Made by a program: the position numbers and the translations under genes. A DNA stretch of 16,966 nt from JBKBXU01 sp046313675 (GTDB lineage Bacteria; Bacteroidota; Bacteroidia; Cytophagales; Cytophagaceae). Below the pieces are notes generated by a model that was given only the letters and a program-made list of their open reading frames with translations, made no database searches and was not told the DNA's origin. Positions 1-7,127 of this stretch are shown here, in pieces; the first letter of the stretch is position 1, and the number at the start of each line of letters is the position of its first letter. The DNA lies in NCBI GenBank assembly GCA_046313675.1, contig JBKBXU010000063.1:1-16966 (forward strand), written 5' to 3'.

Positions 1-354
1 GCCACGGTAATTTGGTAGGAGAGAAGCATGAAGGTTGAATGTTCCATATTGAGGCATTTGCCAGATTATTTCAGGAAGCATTCTGAATGCTACTACGATA
101 AATAGATTTGCATTGTAGGATTCAAGTTGCTGGATAAACTCTGGTTCTCGTAGCTTCTCAGGCTGCAAAACAGGAATATTATATTTTACAGCTTCGTTTT
201 TTACTGCAGAAGAGGTTAATTTCAAGCCACGTCCTGCAGGTTTATCAGGTGCGGTGACAACTGCGACCACATTTAGTCCATTTTCAATAAGAATTTTTAA
301 GCTGGGAACCGCAAATTCGGGGGTACCCATAAATACTATTCTTAGATCTATCAA
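1..354 (-). CDS. fmt: Methionyl-tRNA formyltransferase, N-terminal part (cut by window edge)
   Basis: Fmt formylates Met-tRNAfMet with 10-formyl-tetrahydrofolate in the cytoplasm, making the initiator tRNA. The 118 visible codons cover the first half of the Rossmann-like catalytic domain. Visible marks are MGTPEFAVP near residues 9-17, APDKPAGRG at about 35-43, and FNLHASLLPNYRG at about 106-118. The last contains the catalytic Asn (N107) and His (H109). The catalytic Asp (about 144 in E. coli) and the C-terminal domain lie outside the window. I place the start at TTG (354-352), not at the in-frame ATG at 330. The eight extra residues supply the first beta strand (LRIVF), which matches the E. 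coli start, and an AAGGAAAG purine stretch sits just upstream. It begins 19 nt after the namZ stop, so the two may be co-transcribed. Identity is secure; the start codon is inferred. Confidence 0.96.
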   Translation of the reverse strand, partial: MIDLRIVFMGTPEFAVPSLKILIENGLNVVAVVTAPDKPAGRGLKLTSSAVKNEAVKYNIPVLQPEKLREPEFIQQLESYNANLFIVVAFRMLPEIIWQMPQYGTFNLHASLLPNYRG

Positions 355-373
355 AACTTTCCTTGTTTAAGGT

Positions 374-1597
374 TTACTCAAAATCAGGGTAAAGTAAATA
401 TTTTTTTCTGATACTTTTATACCGGAGTAGGTCTTCTTTCCAGCTTTCTCGTATTTTTTCCTGTGTCCAGCCTTCTTTTATTTGTTTTCTAAGCGTTTCC
501 GTACCTGCCAGACTTTCAAAGAAATTGGTGAAAAACTTATCCTTATCACTCGTTTTCTGGTAGCTGTAAATCAAATAATCCAGAGTAAAACCTTCTTTAA
601 CTTTTTCGGCATTTAGATTTTTTCCAAAGCACAACTGATTTTCATATGGAGGGTTCTTTGCTCCATCGGTACTTTTAGGGGTAAATGAAAAAGCTCCAAA
701 ATCTTTTTCCGGCATACCAAAAACCTGGAAAGGCATATCAGTACCTCTTCCAACACTCACGGGTGTGCCTTCAAAAAGGCATAGACTTGGATACAGTTGT
801 ATGGATAAGTCATTAGGCAAATTAGGCGATGGTTTTGTGGGTAAACTATATCGGGTATTATGTGTATAATTTTTACAAGGGATTACCACCAGGTCACACT
901 TTACGCCTTTATCAAGCCATCCTTCTCCATTAATCATCTTTGCCAGTTCACCTACTGTAAGGCCATGAACAATGGGTATGGGATGAATTCCGACAAAAGA
1001 TTTATGCGCAGGTTTTAAAACCGGGCCATCTATATAGTGACCATTGGGATTTGGCCTGTCAAGGACTATAACTTGTTTTCCTGATTCCGCACATGCTTCC
1101 ATAATGTAATGCATGGTACTGATGTAGGTATAAAACCTTACTCCAACATCCTGTATGTCAAAAACTATTACATCCAGATCCTTTAGTTGATCTGCTGTTG
1201 GTTTTTTATTATTCCCATACAAAGAGATAATAGGGAGTCCTGTTTTGGGATCTTTTTCATGATTTACTTTTTCTCCTGCATCTGCTTTGCCTCTGAAGCC
1301 ATGTTCTGGGGAAAATATTCTTTTAACCTGAATACCAAGTGATAGCAAGGTGTCGGCAAGATGTGTATCTTTAACCATGGAAGTATGGTTTACAGCAAGG
1401 CCTATCCGTTTATTTTTCAGTAAAGGCAGATAAGTTTCAAACTGTTCAGCGCCAGTCAATATATTTTGCTTAAATTCGCTTTCTGAAACATTGTCTGAAA
1501 CAGGCGGATGATTTTTCTTGTTAGAACTTTGGCAGGAAGCTGCCGGTAATAATCCTGTTAAAACAAAGGTTAAGGTAAAAAAGAACAATTTATTCAT
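374..1597 (-). CDS. namZ: Exo-beta-N-acetylmuramidase NamZ (DUF1343, GH171), predicted lipoprotein
   Basis: The family removes MurNAc from the non-reducing ends of peptidoglycan fragments and acts in cell-wall turnover and recycling. The 407-residue length is typical. The N-terminus is a signal peptide with a hydrophobic run at residues 4-17 and a loose lipobox AASC (Cys22). No acidic residues follow the Cys, which suggests retention in the periplasm and not surface export. Conserved blocks seen are IGLAVNHTS (about 66-74), FSPEHGFRG (about 96-104, with the conserved E-H pair), DVIVFDIQDVGVRFYTY (about 143-159), VLDRPNPNG, and a C-terminal tail rich in basic and aromatic residues ending YLLYPDFE. 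The ATG at 1597 opens directly into the signal peptide. It is divergent from the ABC permease and upstream of fmt. No MurNAc recycling partner such as murQ is visible. Confidence 0.9.
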   Translation of the reverse strand: MNKLFFFTLTFVLTGLLPAASCQSSNKKNHPPVSDNVSESEFKQNILTGAEQFETYLPLLKNKRIGLAVNHTSMVKDTHLADTLLSLGIQVKRIFSPEHGFRGKADAGEKVNHEKDPKTGLPIISLYGNNKKPTADQLKDLDVIVFDIQDVGVRFYTYISTMHYIMEACAESGKQVIVLDRPNPNGHYIDGPVLKPAHKSFVGIHPIPIVHGLTVGELAKMINGEGWLDKGVKCDLVVIPCKNYTHNTRYSLPTKPSPNLPNDLSIQLYPSLCLFEGTPVSVGRGTDMPFQVFGMPEKDFGAFSFTPKSTDGAKNPPYENQLCFGKNLNAEKVKEGFTLDYLIYSYQKTSDKDKFFTNFFESLAGTETLRKQIKEGWTQEKIRESWKEDLLRYKSIRKKYLLYPDFE

Positions 1598-1645
1598 TTA
1601 TGAATTGAGAGTTTTTGCTGTAACAAATTTTTTAGCTTAATAAAT

Positions 1646-1653
1646 CAAAAATA
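1646..1653 (-). promoter_or_regulatory. Candidate Bacteroidota -7 box for namZ
   Basis: Read on the minus strand this is TATTTTTG, a perfect match to the Bacteroidota -7 consensus TAnnTTTG. It would start transcription about 40 nt before the namZ ATG. No good TTG -33 element lies at the expected distance, so it rests on a single short match in AT-rich DNA. The 67-bp divergent gap 1598-1664 has no other recognisable site. Confidence 0.3.
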
Positions 1654-1664
1654 TACTCTAAAGT

Positions 1665-2891
1665 TTGAATCTTTATTATTTTATATCAAAAAGAATTTTA
1701 AATACAGACAGGAAAGACTTTTCTTCTCTTGTATCAAAGATATCTGTTGCAAGTATAACGTTGGGATTGGCCCTTCTTATATTGGCATTCGGAATTCTTG
1801 AAGGGTTTCGTAATACCATTCAGGACAAAATATTCAGTTTTGCGGCTCATTTGCAAATTACCAAACACGATGTAACCCGGTCGCAGGATGAGGCTCCTAT
1901 GACTATATTTTCTGATCTGTATCAACACCCTGATTCAATTCAGGGAATCAGACATATTCAGGTTTTTAGTCATAAACCAGGATTGATGAGGACGAGCGAA
2001 GATGTGATGGGGGTTGTTTTGAAAGGAATAGGGACTGATTTTAACCTTAATGAATTTCAGCAAAATATTATAGAAGGCAATTTTATCGAGTTTAAGGATT
2101 CTGTCCCTTCCAGGGATATTCTTATCAGTCGGAGAATAGGGAATTTGATGCAGCTTGATGTAAATGACTCTGTGATTGTGATTTTTGCCCAAGCTGGAGC
2201 AGAGGCTGCAAAATTCAGAAAATTGCATGTTGCAGGTAAATATGATACAGGTCTGGAGGAATTTGATGAGCAGGTTATAATAGGTGATATAAAACTTAAT
2301 CAGGAGCTTAATAATTGGCCAGAATCCAAAGTAGGAGGTTATGAGATTTTTGTGGATGATTTTCGCCGTATAGATGAGATAGCAGATGATGTCTTTGAAT
2401 ATATGGATTATGACATGCAGTTACAGAAAGTTACGGATAAGTATATTCAAATATTTGATTGGCTAATACTTTTGAATCGAAACGTTTATATTTTTCTTGC
2501 TCTTATTTTATTTATTGCAAGTTTTAATATGGTTTCTACTTTATTGATTATGATTATGGAGAGGACAAACATGATCGGTTTACTGAAGGCTTTAGGAACT
2601 ACTAATGAGCAAATACAGAAAATATTTATTTATAATGGAATGCTAATCATCCGAAAGGGATTGGTTTGGGGTAATTTACTAGGTTTGGGGCTATGTTTTA
2701 TTCAGTATTACTTTAAGGTGATTCCTTTAGATGCTGAAAATTATTATATGGAACATGTTCCGATTGAATGGAATTGGTGGGTTATTGCAGGTCTTAATAT
2801 TTTAACATTGTTTATTATAACCGTGGTTCTGCTTATCCCTGCTATGATTATTGCTCGGATTAATCCTATTAAGGCTATAAAGTTTAGTTAG
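1665..2891 (+). CDS. LolC/LolE-type ABC transporter permease (FtsX/MacB fold)
   Basis: This is the membrane subunit of an ABC transporter in the FtsX/LolCE superfamily. Relatives take lipoproteins from the inner membrane or do mechanotransmission. The 408 residues show the family layout: one TM helix near residues 28-48, a large periplasmic domain (about 50-265), then three TM helices in the last 140 residues. The first periplasm-to-TM junction carries IMERTNMIGLLKALGTT, the cytoplasmic coupling segment typical of the family, and the C-terminus ends INPIKAIKFS. The start is TTG at 1665. An in-frame TAA lies two codons upstream, and NLYYFISKRIL matches the usual family N-terminus, so no ATG start fits. 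No ATP-binding partner (LolD-like) is in the window, so it probably uses an ATPase encoded elsewhere. Its stop codon TAG takes its last base from the inserted element. The exact substrate is unknown. Confidence 0.88.
   Translation: MNLYYFISKRILNTDRKDFSSLVSKISVASITLGLALLILAFGILEGFRNTIQDKIFSFAAHLQITKHDVTRSQDEAPMTIFSDLYQHPDSIQGIRHIQVFSHKPGLMRTSEDVMGVVLKGIGTDFNLNEFQQNIIEGNFIEFKDSVPSRDILISRRIGNLMQLDVNDSVIVIFAQAGAEAAKFRKLHVAGKYDTGLEEFDEQVIIGDIKLNQELNNWPESKVGGYEIFVDDFRRIDEIADDVFEYMDYDMQLQKVTDKYIQIFDWLILLNRNVYIFLALILFIASFNMVSTLLIMIMERTNMIGLLKALGTTNEQIQKIFIYNGMLIIRKGLVWGNLLGLGLCFIQYYFKVIPLDAENYYMEHVPIEWNWWVIAGLNILTLFIITVVLLIPAMIIARINPIKAIKFS
2885..2890. repeat. Left copy of the 6-bp target-site duplication
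   Basis: TAGTTA directly precedes the left end (GGGC) of the 253-bp element. It is repeated exactly just after the right end at 3144-3149. Confidence 0.8.
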
Positions 2892-2905
2892 GGCCTGCTG
2901 AAAAA
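2891..2905 (+). repeat. Left terminal inverted repeat of the 253-bp element
   Basis: GGGCCTGCTGAAAAA. It matches the inward-read right end except at bases 5, 6 and 7. Confidence 0.75.
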
Positions 2906-2927
2906 GTCACAAGTTTGCAAGATACGC

Positions 2928-2974
2928 ATGGCCTTACATGAAGACGTATTGAAATACTTCAAATGTGAGGCCAT
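2928..2974 (+). repeat. Long hairpin inside the element
   Basis: ATGGCCT (2928-2934) pairs with AGGCCAT (2968-2974). Pairing continues inward through ACAT/ATGT and GAAG/CTTC with one mismatch and a 2-nt bulge, and GTATT/AATAC closes the tip. An outer arm CACAAG (2908-2913) pairs with CTTGTG (2990-2995). In the RNA of either strand this would fold into an extended stem. It could act as a terminator-like block, an RNA processing site or a transposition signal; the role is not known. Confidence 0.7.
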
Positions 2975-3087
2975 AAAGTAGATTGTGCGCTTGTGGCTAG
3001 CCCGAACAATATCTTTTTATCAGATTTTTTAGTTCGTCGATGAACGGAAAAGTAAAGAATAAAGAAAAACTTTTGCTCTTATTTTTC

Positions 3088-3133
3088 AAAAACACCATGT
3101 ATAGCATTTCAAATCAATACTTTGGGTGTTTTT
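3088..3133 (+). terminator. Stem-loop ending in a T run near the right end of the element; possible terminator for the ABC permease transcript
   Basis: AAAAACACC (3088-3096) pairs perfectly with GGTGTTTTT (3125-3133), leaving a 28-nt loop. On the plus strand the stem ends in five Ts, as a rho-independent terminator would, but the loop is long and the stem A/T-rich. It may simply be part of the structured element end. Confidence 0.35.
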
Positions 3134-3143
3134 CAGTGCGCCC
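3129..3143 (-). repeat. Right terminal inverted repeat of the 253-bp element
   Basis: On the minus strand it reads GGGCGCACTGAAAAA, the partner of the left end at 2891-2905 (12/15). Confidence 0.75.
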
Positions 3144-4120
3144 TAGTTAGGAATATTTTCTGTATGCAATTCCTCTTTAGGTTCTGCTTTATCATCTCCA
3201 TTACCATTATCTCCTTTCTTAGGGAAAAGTATTGAAAGAACGATAGAACCACCTAAAATACCTGCTACAACCATGAGAGCAACTAGCATATCGATGTGAA
3301 AAAAGCTTTCGGTAAGCAATTTCATGCCTATAAAGGAAAGTATAATGGCGAGTCCGTAGTTTAGATAATGGAATAATTGCATTATACCTGATAAAGCAAA
3401 ATATAAGGATCTCAGTCCAAGAAGAGCGAACACATTTGACGTATAGACGATAAATGCATCATTGGTTACAGCAAGGATAGCCGGAATAGAGTCGACAGCA
3501 AAGACAACATCCGTTGTTTCAATTACCAGTACTACAATGAAAAGGGGAGTAGCATGCCATAAATTATTTTTCTTAACAAAAAACTTATCCCCAACAAATT
3601 CTTTAGTAGTTCTCAGATATCGATTGGAAAACCGAATCAATGGGTTTTTATCCGGATTTATTTCTTTATCACTACTGAAAGCCATTTTTATTCCTGTATA
3701 GACCAGGAATGCTCCTAAAATATAAATGGTGAATGAAAACTGCTGAATTAGCGAAACCCCGACAAGTATAAAAAGTCCTCTTAGAACCAAAGCTCCTATG
3801 ATCCCCCAAAATAAAACTTTTCTTTGATATTCTTCAGGTACCCGGAAATATTTAAAGATTAATATAAAAACAAAAAGATTATCAACGCTAAGGGATTCTT
3901 CAATAAGATAACCTGTTAAGAAGGATACAGCGGCCTCCGAGCCTTTCCAAAAATAAACAACAATATTAAAGACAATAGCTAAGGAAATCCAAAATGCGCT
4001 CCACCACAGTGCTTCTTTAAGCTTAACAACATGACTGTTCCTGTGCAGGACGAATAAATCCAGTACAAGCATTGCAATAACAAAGGCATTGAAACCAACC
4101 CAGAAATATATTTCATTCAT
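3143..4120 (-). CDS. TerC/Alx-family integral membrane metal-homeostasis protein
   Basis: TerC-family proteins sit in the inner membrane. The Alx and TerC types are linked to manganese export and to metal or pH stress. The 325-residue length is close to E. coli Alx. About nine hydrophobic helices are visible. The diagnostic acidic membrane motifs are EESLSVDN (about 74-81), ETTDVVFAVDS (about 201-211) and SNVFALLGLRSLYF (about 228-241). The C-terminal tail is short, polar and acidic. The ATG at 4120 precedes the first helix. The gene is on the strand of nuoLMN but separated from nuoN by 147 bp containing its own promoter-like box, so it is probably a separate unit. Its TAG stop takes the outer G from the inserted element; before insertion the stop would have been TAA. 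Family is certain; the metal specificity is inferred. Confidence 0.92.
   Translation of the reverse strand: MNEIYFWVGFNAFVIAMLVLDLFVLHRNSHVVKLKEALWWSAFWISLAIVFNIVVYFWKGSEAAVSFLTGYLIEESLSVDNLFVFILIFKYFRVPEEYQRKVLFWGIIGALVLRGLFILVGVSLIQQFSFTIYILGAFLVYTGIKMAFSSDKEINPDKNPLIRFSNRYLRTTKEFVGDKFFVKKNNLWHATPLFIVVLVIETTDVVFAVDSIPAILAVTNDAFIVYTSNVFALLGLRSLYFALSGIMQLFHYLNYGLAIILSFIGMKLLTESFFHIDMLVALMVVAGILGGSIVLSILFPKKGDNGNGDDKAEPKEELHTENIPN
3144..3149. repeat. Right copy of the 6-bp target-site duplication
   Basis: TAGTTA immediately follows the right end of the element (GCCC). It is identical to 2885-2890. Confidence 0.8.
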
Positions 4121-4178
4121 TAAGGTTCATTATTAAGGATTTATTTGCCTGTTGTCTGTTTAAGCTCAGGACATAAGC

Positions 4179-4205
4179 CAAAAATATATAAAATATTTAA
4201 TACAA
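4179..4205 (-). promoter_or_regulatory. Candidate promoter for the TerC-family gene
   Basis: On the minus strand, TATTTTTG (4186-4179) fits the -7 consensus TAnnTTTG. A TTG (4205-4203) lies 16 bp upstream, slightly closer than the usual -33 spacing. Transcription would start near 4172, leaving a leader of about 50 nt. No yybP-ykoY (manganese) riboswitch-like structure is apparent in that leader. Confidence 0.4.
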
Positions 4206-4244
4206 TAACGAAAACCTTTTCTTATTGGATAAAATATTATGATA

Positions 4245-4259
4245 TTTTTTTAAAAAAAA
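4245..4259. repeat. A/T-only palindrome after nuoN
   Basis: Seven Ts (4245-4251) followed by eight As (4252-4259) form a self-complementary tract 8 nt past the nuoN stop. It contains no G-C pair, so it is a poor intrinsic terminator; it may be a weak terminator or an intrinsically bent or soft spot. The rest of 4121-4267 shows only the promoter-like box. Confidence 0.35.
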
Positions 4260-4267
4260 TTTATGTA

Positions 4268-5644
4268 TTACAACACATTAATAACCAGACCAGGAGTTAG
4301 TCCCAGAATAATGATTATTACAGCCAGAATAACGAGTAATGTTTGATATAAAGGCTTTATCTGAATTTTGAAACCTACCGCTTCTTTGGCGTACATAGCT
4401 ATAATTAATCGGAAATAATAATACACACTTATTACAGATCCAAGAATGGCAATTAGTACCAACCACTCATAACCGGCTCTTAGAACAGCTGTAAAAAGGT
4501 AGAATTTAGCAAAGAAGCCGACAGCAGGAGGAATACCTGCCAGGGAAAGCATAGATACCGTCATTATAAAAGCTAAAACAGGATGGCTCTTTCCTAAAGA
4601 GTTGAAGCTCTCAAATGTTTCATTCCCTTCCTTAACTTTAGATACATGGTACAATACAATAAACGCACATAAAGTAGCTAATGCATAAGATGCTACATAA
4701 AATAACAAAGCATTTCTGGCAATATCACTTAAAACCAAAACTGCCATTAACATATATCCTGCCTGAGCTATTCCCGAATAGGCAAGCATTCTTTTTACAC
4801 TGCTCTGATAAACTGCCGTGATATTTCCTATTAGTATGGTAGAAGCGATAATAATGGCTAATATAGGGCCCCATTCGTGGCTGATCTGAGAAAATGTAGT
4901 ATCAAATAAGCGATAAAAAGCACCAAAAGCTGCTGTTTTTGAGATTGTAGCCATGTATGAAGTGATCATGATCGGTGAACCTTCATATACATCGGGTGCC
5001 CAGAAATGGAATGGAAATGCTGAAACTTTAAAGCACATTCCGATCATTAAAATTATGGTGCCGGTATAGAACATTACAGGAAGATCAGTTCCATTCATTT
5101 CGATGAAATAAGCAATTTCACTAAGCCTGAATGATCCAGTAGCTCCATACAATAGAGCCATTCCAAATAAAATGATACCTGTGGCAAATGCTCCCATCAT
5201 GAAGTATTTCAGGGAGGCTTCATTAGAAGATAAATTGTTTTTTCTGCTACCAGCTAGTATATATAAAGGAATTGATAGTATTTCTATCCCTAAAAATAAC
5301 ATAGCCATGTCTGCAAATGAAACTAATACAATTCCACCCACCAGGGAAAACAGTATTAGTGCATAGTGGTCTGAAATGTTAAACTCGTTTTCATAAGAAT
5401 CTTTTGAGAAAAAGACCCATAACAATGTTAATAACACTAAAAGGCAGGTGAAGGCTACCGCATAGTTGTCATAAACCATCATGTCATAATGTATGGTGGT
5501 AACATTCCAATCCATGAAAAAAGTAATCCCCGCAATAAATGCAAGACCCCCAATTACTACAGCCCATAGTTGCTTCTTATATCCGAATATATCGGCCATC
5601 ATAGAAACAATACCTAATACAGCAACTAATACTAATGCTTTCAT
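4268..5644 (-). CDS. nuoN: NADH-quinone oxidoreductase subunit N
   Basis: NuoN is one of the three antiporter-like proton-pumping subunits in the membrane arm of complex I. The 458 residues form a Proton_antipo_M-type polytopic protein with roughly 13-14 helices. Key charged residues are present: E121 in FLGIEILSIPLY, K206 in GMCFKVSAFPFHFWAPDVYEG, K236 in ISKTAAFGAF and K380 in GFFAKFYLF. These match the TM5 Glu, TM7 and TM8 Lys and TM12 Lys of E. coli NuoN. The N-terminus is shorter than in E. coli, and the ATG at 5644 opens straight into the first helix. It starts 7 nt after the nuoM stop and is last in the L-M-N run, so it is surely co-transcribed. Confidence 0.96.
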   Translation of the reverse strand: MKALVLVAVLGIVSMMADIFGYKKQLWAVVIGGLAFIAGITFFMDWNVTTIHYDMMVYDNYAVAFTCLLVLLTLLWVFFSKDSYENEFNISDHYALILFSLVGGIVLVSFADMAMLFLGIEILSIPLYILAGSRKNNLSSNEASLKYFMMGAFATGIILFGMALLYGATGSFRLSEIAYFIEMNGTDLPVMFYTGTIILMIGMCFKVSAFPFHFWAPDVYEGSPIMITSYMATISKTAAFGAFYRLFDTTFSQISHEWGPILAIIIASTILIGNITAVYQSSVKRMLAYSGIAQAGYMLMAVLVLSDIARNALLFYVASYALATLCAFIVLYHVSKVKEGNETFESFNSLGKSHPVLAFIMTVSMLSLAGIPPAVGFFAKFYLFTAVLRAGYEWLVLIAILGSVISVYYYFRLIIAMYAKEAVGFKIQIKPLYQTLLVILAVIIIILGLTPGLVINVL

Positions 5645-5651
5645 TCAATTG

Positions 5652-7115
5652 TTATTTTAAAGTATAAGTATTTTTAATAGTGTTTAATAGATTTGCAACT
5701 GCAGGTTCAGAAACATCCAAAAAAGTTTTAGGATATAAGCCAATCCAGAAAATTGCAATAATAATAGGTACTAATACCAGTTTTTCATCAAGGTTTAAGT
5801 CCTTAAAACCTTCCGTATTTTTATTGTTTTCGCCAAGCATGATTTTCTGATAAGAAGAAAGCATGTAAGCTGCACCCAGTATGATGGTTAAACCTGCTAT
5901 ACCTGCCATCCATGGACTGGTTAGGAAAATACCTACAAAAAGAAGGAATTCACCGATAAAACCACTTGTCAGGGGAAGTGCTATACTAGCCATTAAGATA
6001 ACAAGAAAAAATAAAGCGAATACAGGTGCCTGTGTACGGATACCCCCTAAACTGTCTAATAAACTGGTTTTGGTTCTTAAGAAAAGGATGTCTATAATGT
6101 AAAACATTCCTACTACTGTTATTCCATGAGAGAGCATCTGTATAATTCCACCTTGCAAACCTTCAACAGTGTTTGTAAATATACCTGCCGCTATTAACCC
6201 AACGTGAGCTATGGAAACATACGCAATTAGTCTCTTAAAGTCTTTTTGTTTTAGCGCAATTACAGAAGCATATATAATTCCGATGATGCTGAGAATCATT
6301 GCTACGTTAGCCCATTCTGCGACACCTGAAGGAACAACAGGCAGCAACCATCTAATTACACCATAAATTCCCATTTTTAACATAATACCGGACATTAACA
6401 TGGTGCCTGGAACAGGTGCAACAGTATAGGTGTCTGGCTGCCATGTATGGAATGGGAAAATTGGCATTTTAATAGCAAAAGCAATGAAGAAAGCCCAAAA
6501 TAGCCAGCTCTGCGTAGTAGAATCAAGCAAATTGGATATTCCATAAAATGCATCAATGTGAAAAGATCCACCGGTTTTTGTGTATAGGAAAATTATCCCC
6601 ATTAACATAATTAAACTACCTGCCAGTGTGTATATGAAAAACTTAAAAGTGGTTTTTAAGCGATTCTCACCTCCCCAAAGTAAGGCAATAAAATAAATAG
6701 GAATCAGAGCCAGTTCCCAGAAAATGTAAAATAAAAAAGCATCTCTTGCTACAAAAACACCTATAAGTGCAGATTGCATAATTAAGATTAAGCCGTAGAA
6801 TAGGGAAGGATTTTTATATTCTGTTTTAAATGAGGAAAGTATAATCAGCGGCACCAGAAAGGTTGTTAGCATAACCAGTAATAAACTTATCCCGTCCATT
6901 CCTACACTAAAGCTTATGCCCAAGGTGGGAATCCAGGGATACTCAAGAACGAAAGCAGCTTCTGAAGAGGGGATGTATTCAACAAAAGCGAGAACGGATA
7001 ACAAAAATTCTGCAATGGCAACACCTAAGACAAAAGTCTTTATCCTCGGGTTTTTAATTAGAAAAGCAAATAATCCTGCTACCAAAGGTAGAAATATCAA
7101 TCCTGCTGTAATCAT
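5652..7115 (-). CDS. nuoM: NADH-quinone oxidoreductase subunit M
   Basis: NuoM is the middle antiporter-like subunit of the complex I membrane arm and carries one proton path. Its 487 residues include the TM5 glutamate E134 in FYIFWELALIPIYF, TM7 lysine K216 in AFAIKMPIFPFHTWQPDTY, TM8 lysine K247 in GIMLKMGIYG, the conserved LSHG histidine at about 330, and the TM12 glutamate E389 in GFIGEFLLF. These correspond to E144, K234, K265 and E407 of the E. coli protein, so the proton channel looks intact. The ATG at 7115 lies 12 nt after the nuoL stop; nuoN follows 7 nt after its own stop. Confidence 0.97.
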   Translation of the reverse strand: MITAGLIFLPLVAGLFAFLIKNPRIKTFVLGVAIAEFLLSVLAFVEYIPSSEAAFVLEYPWIPTLGISFSVGMDGISLLLVMLTTFLVPLIILSSFKTEYKNPSLFYGLILIMQSALIGVFVARDAFLFYIFWELALIPIYFIALLWGGENRLKTTFKFFIYTLAGSLIMLMGIIFLYTKTGGSFHIDAFYGISNLLDSTTQSWLFWAFFIAFAIKMPIFPFHTWQPDTYTVAPVPGTMLMSGIMLKMGIYGVIRWLLPVVPSGVAEWANVAMILSIIGIIYASVIALKQKDFKRLIAYVSIAHVGLIAAGIFTNTVEGLQGGIIQMLSHGITVVGMFYIIDILFLRTKTSLLDSLGGIRTQAPVFALFFLVILMASIALPLTSGFIGEFLLFVGIFLTSPWMAGIAGLTIILGAAYMLSSYQKIMLGENNKNTEGFKDLNLDEKLVLVPIIIAIFWIGLYPKTFLDVSEPAVANLLNTIKNTYTLK

Positions 7116-7127
7116 TATTTATTATTT

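Larger units (their letters stand above)
2891..3143. mobile_element. 253-bp MITE-like element or internally deleted insertion sequence
   Basis: A non-coding segment fills the gap between two convergent genes. Its ends are imperfect inverted repeats: GGGCCTGCTGAAAAA on the left against GGGCGCACTGAAAAA read inward from the right, 12 of 15 identical. It is flanked by a perfect 6-bp direct repeat TAGTTA (2885-2890, 3144-3149). Removing the element and one repeat copy restores a plausible ancestral junction in which both genes keep their full reading frames. Inside are a strong hairpin near the left end and a weaker one near the right. No transposase-length reading frame is present, so movement would need a transposase supplied in trans. 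I could not assign a family; the 6-bp duplication and the ends should be compared with ISfinder entries. Copy number in the genome cannot be seen here. Confidence 0.75.

Noticed and set aside
1660..1667. -7 box AAAGTTTG for the permease
   Set aside because: It overlaps the TTG start codon and lacks the leading T of the consensus, so it cannot drive this start.
1935..2228. 97-codon minus-strand frame
   Set aside because: It is a shadow within the ABC permease gene, with no family features.
2928..2981. 17-codon reading frame inside the inserted element (starts MALHED)
   Set aside because: It coincides exactly with the hairpin arms, and its sequence follows from the palindrome. There is no ribosome-binding context and no similarity I recognise.
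4121..4180. yybP-ykoY manganese riboswitch before the TerC-family gene
   Set aside because: This family is often riboswitch-controlled, but the putative leader is only about 50 nt, AT-rich, and lacks the conserved loops.
4245..4259. Strong intrinsic terminator after nuoN
   Set aside because: The palindrome is made only of A and T, so it would be too weak to call a terminator.
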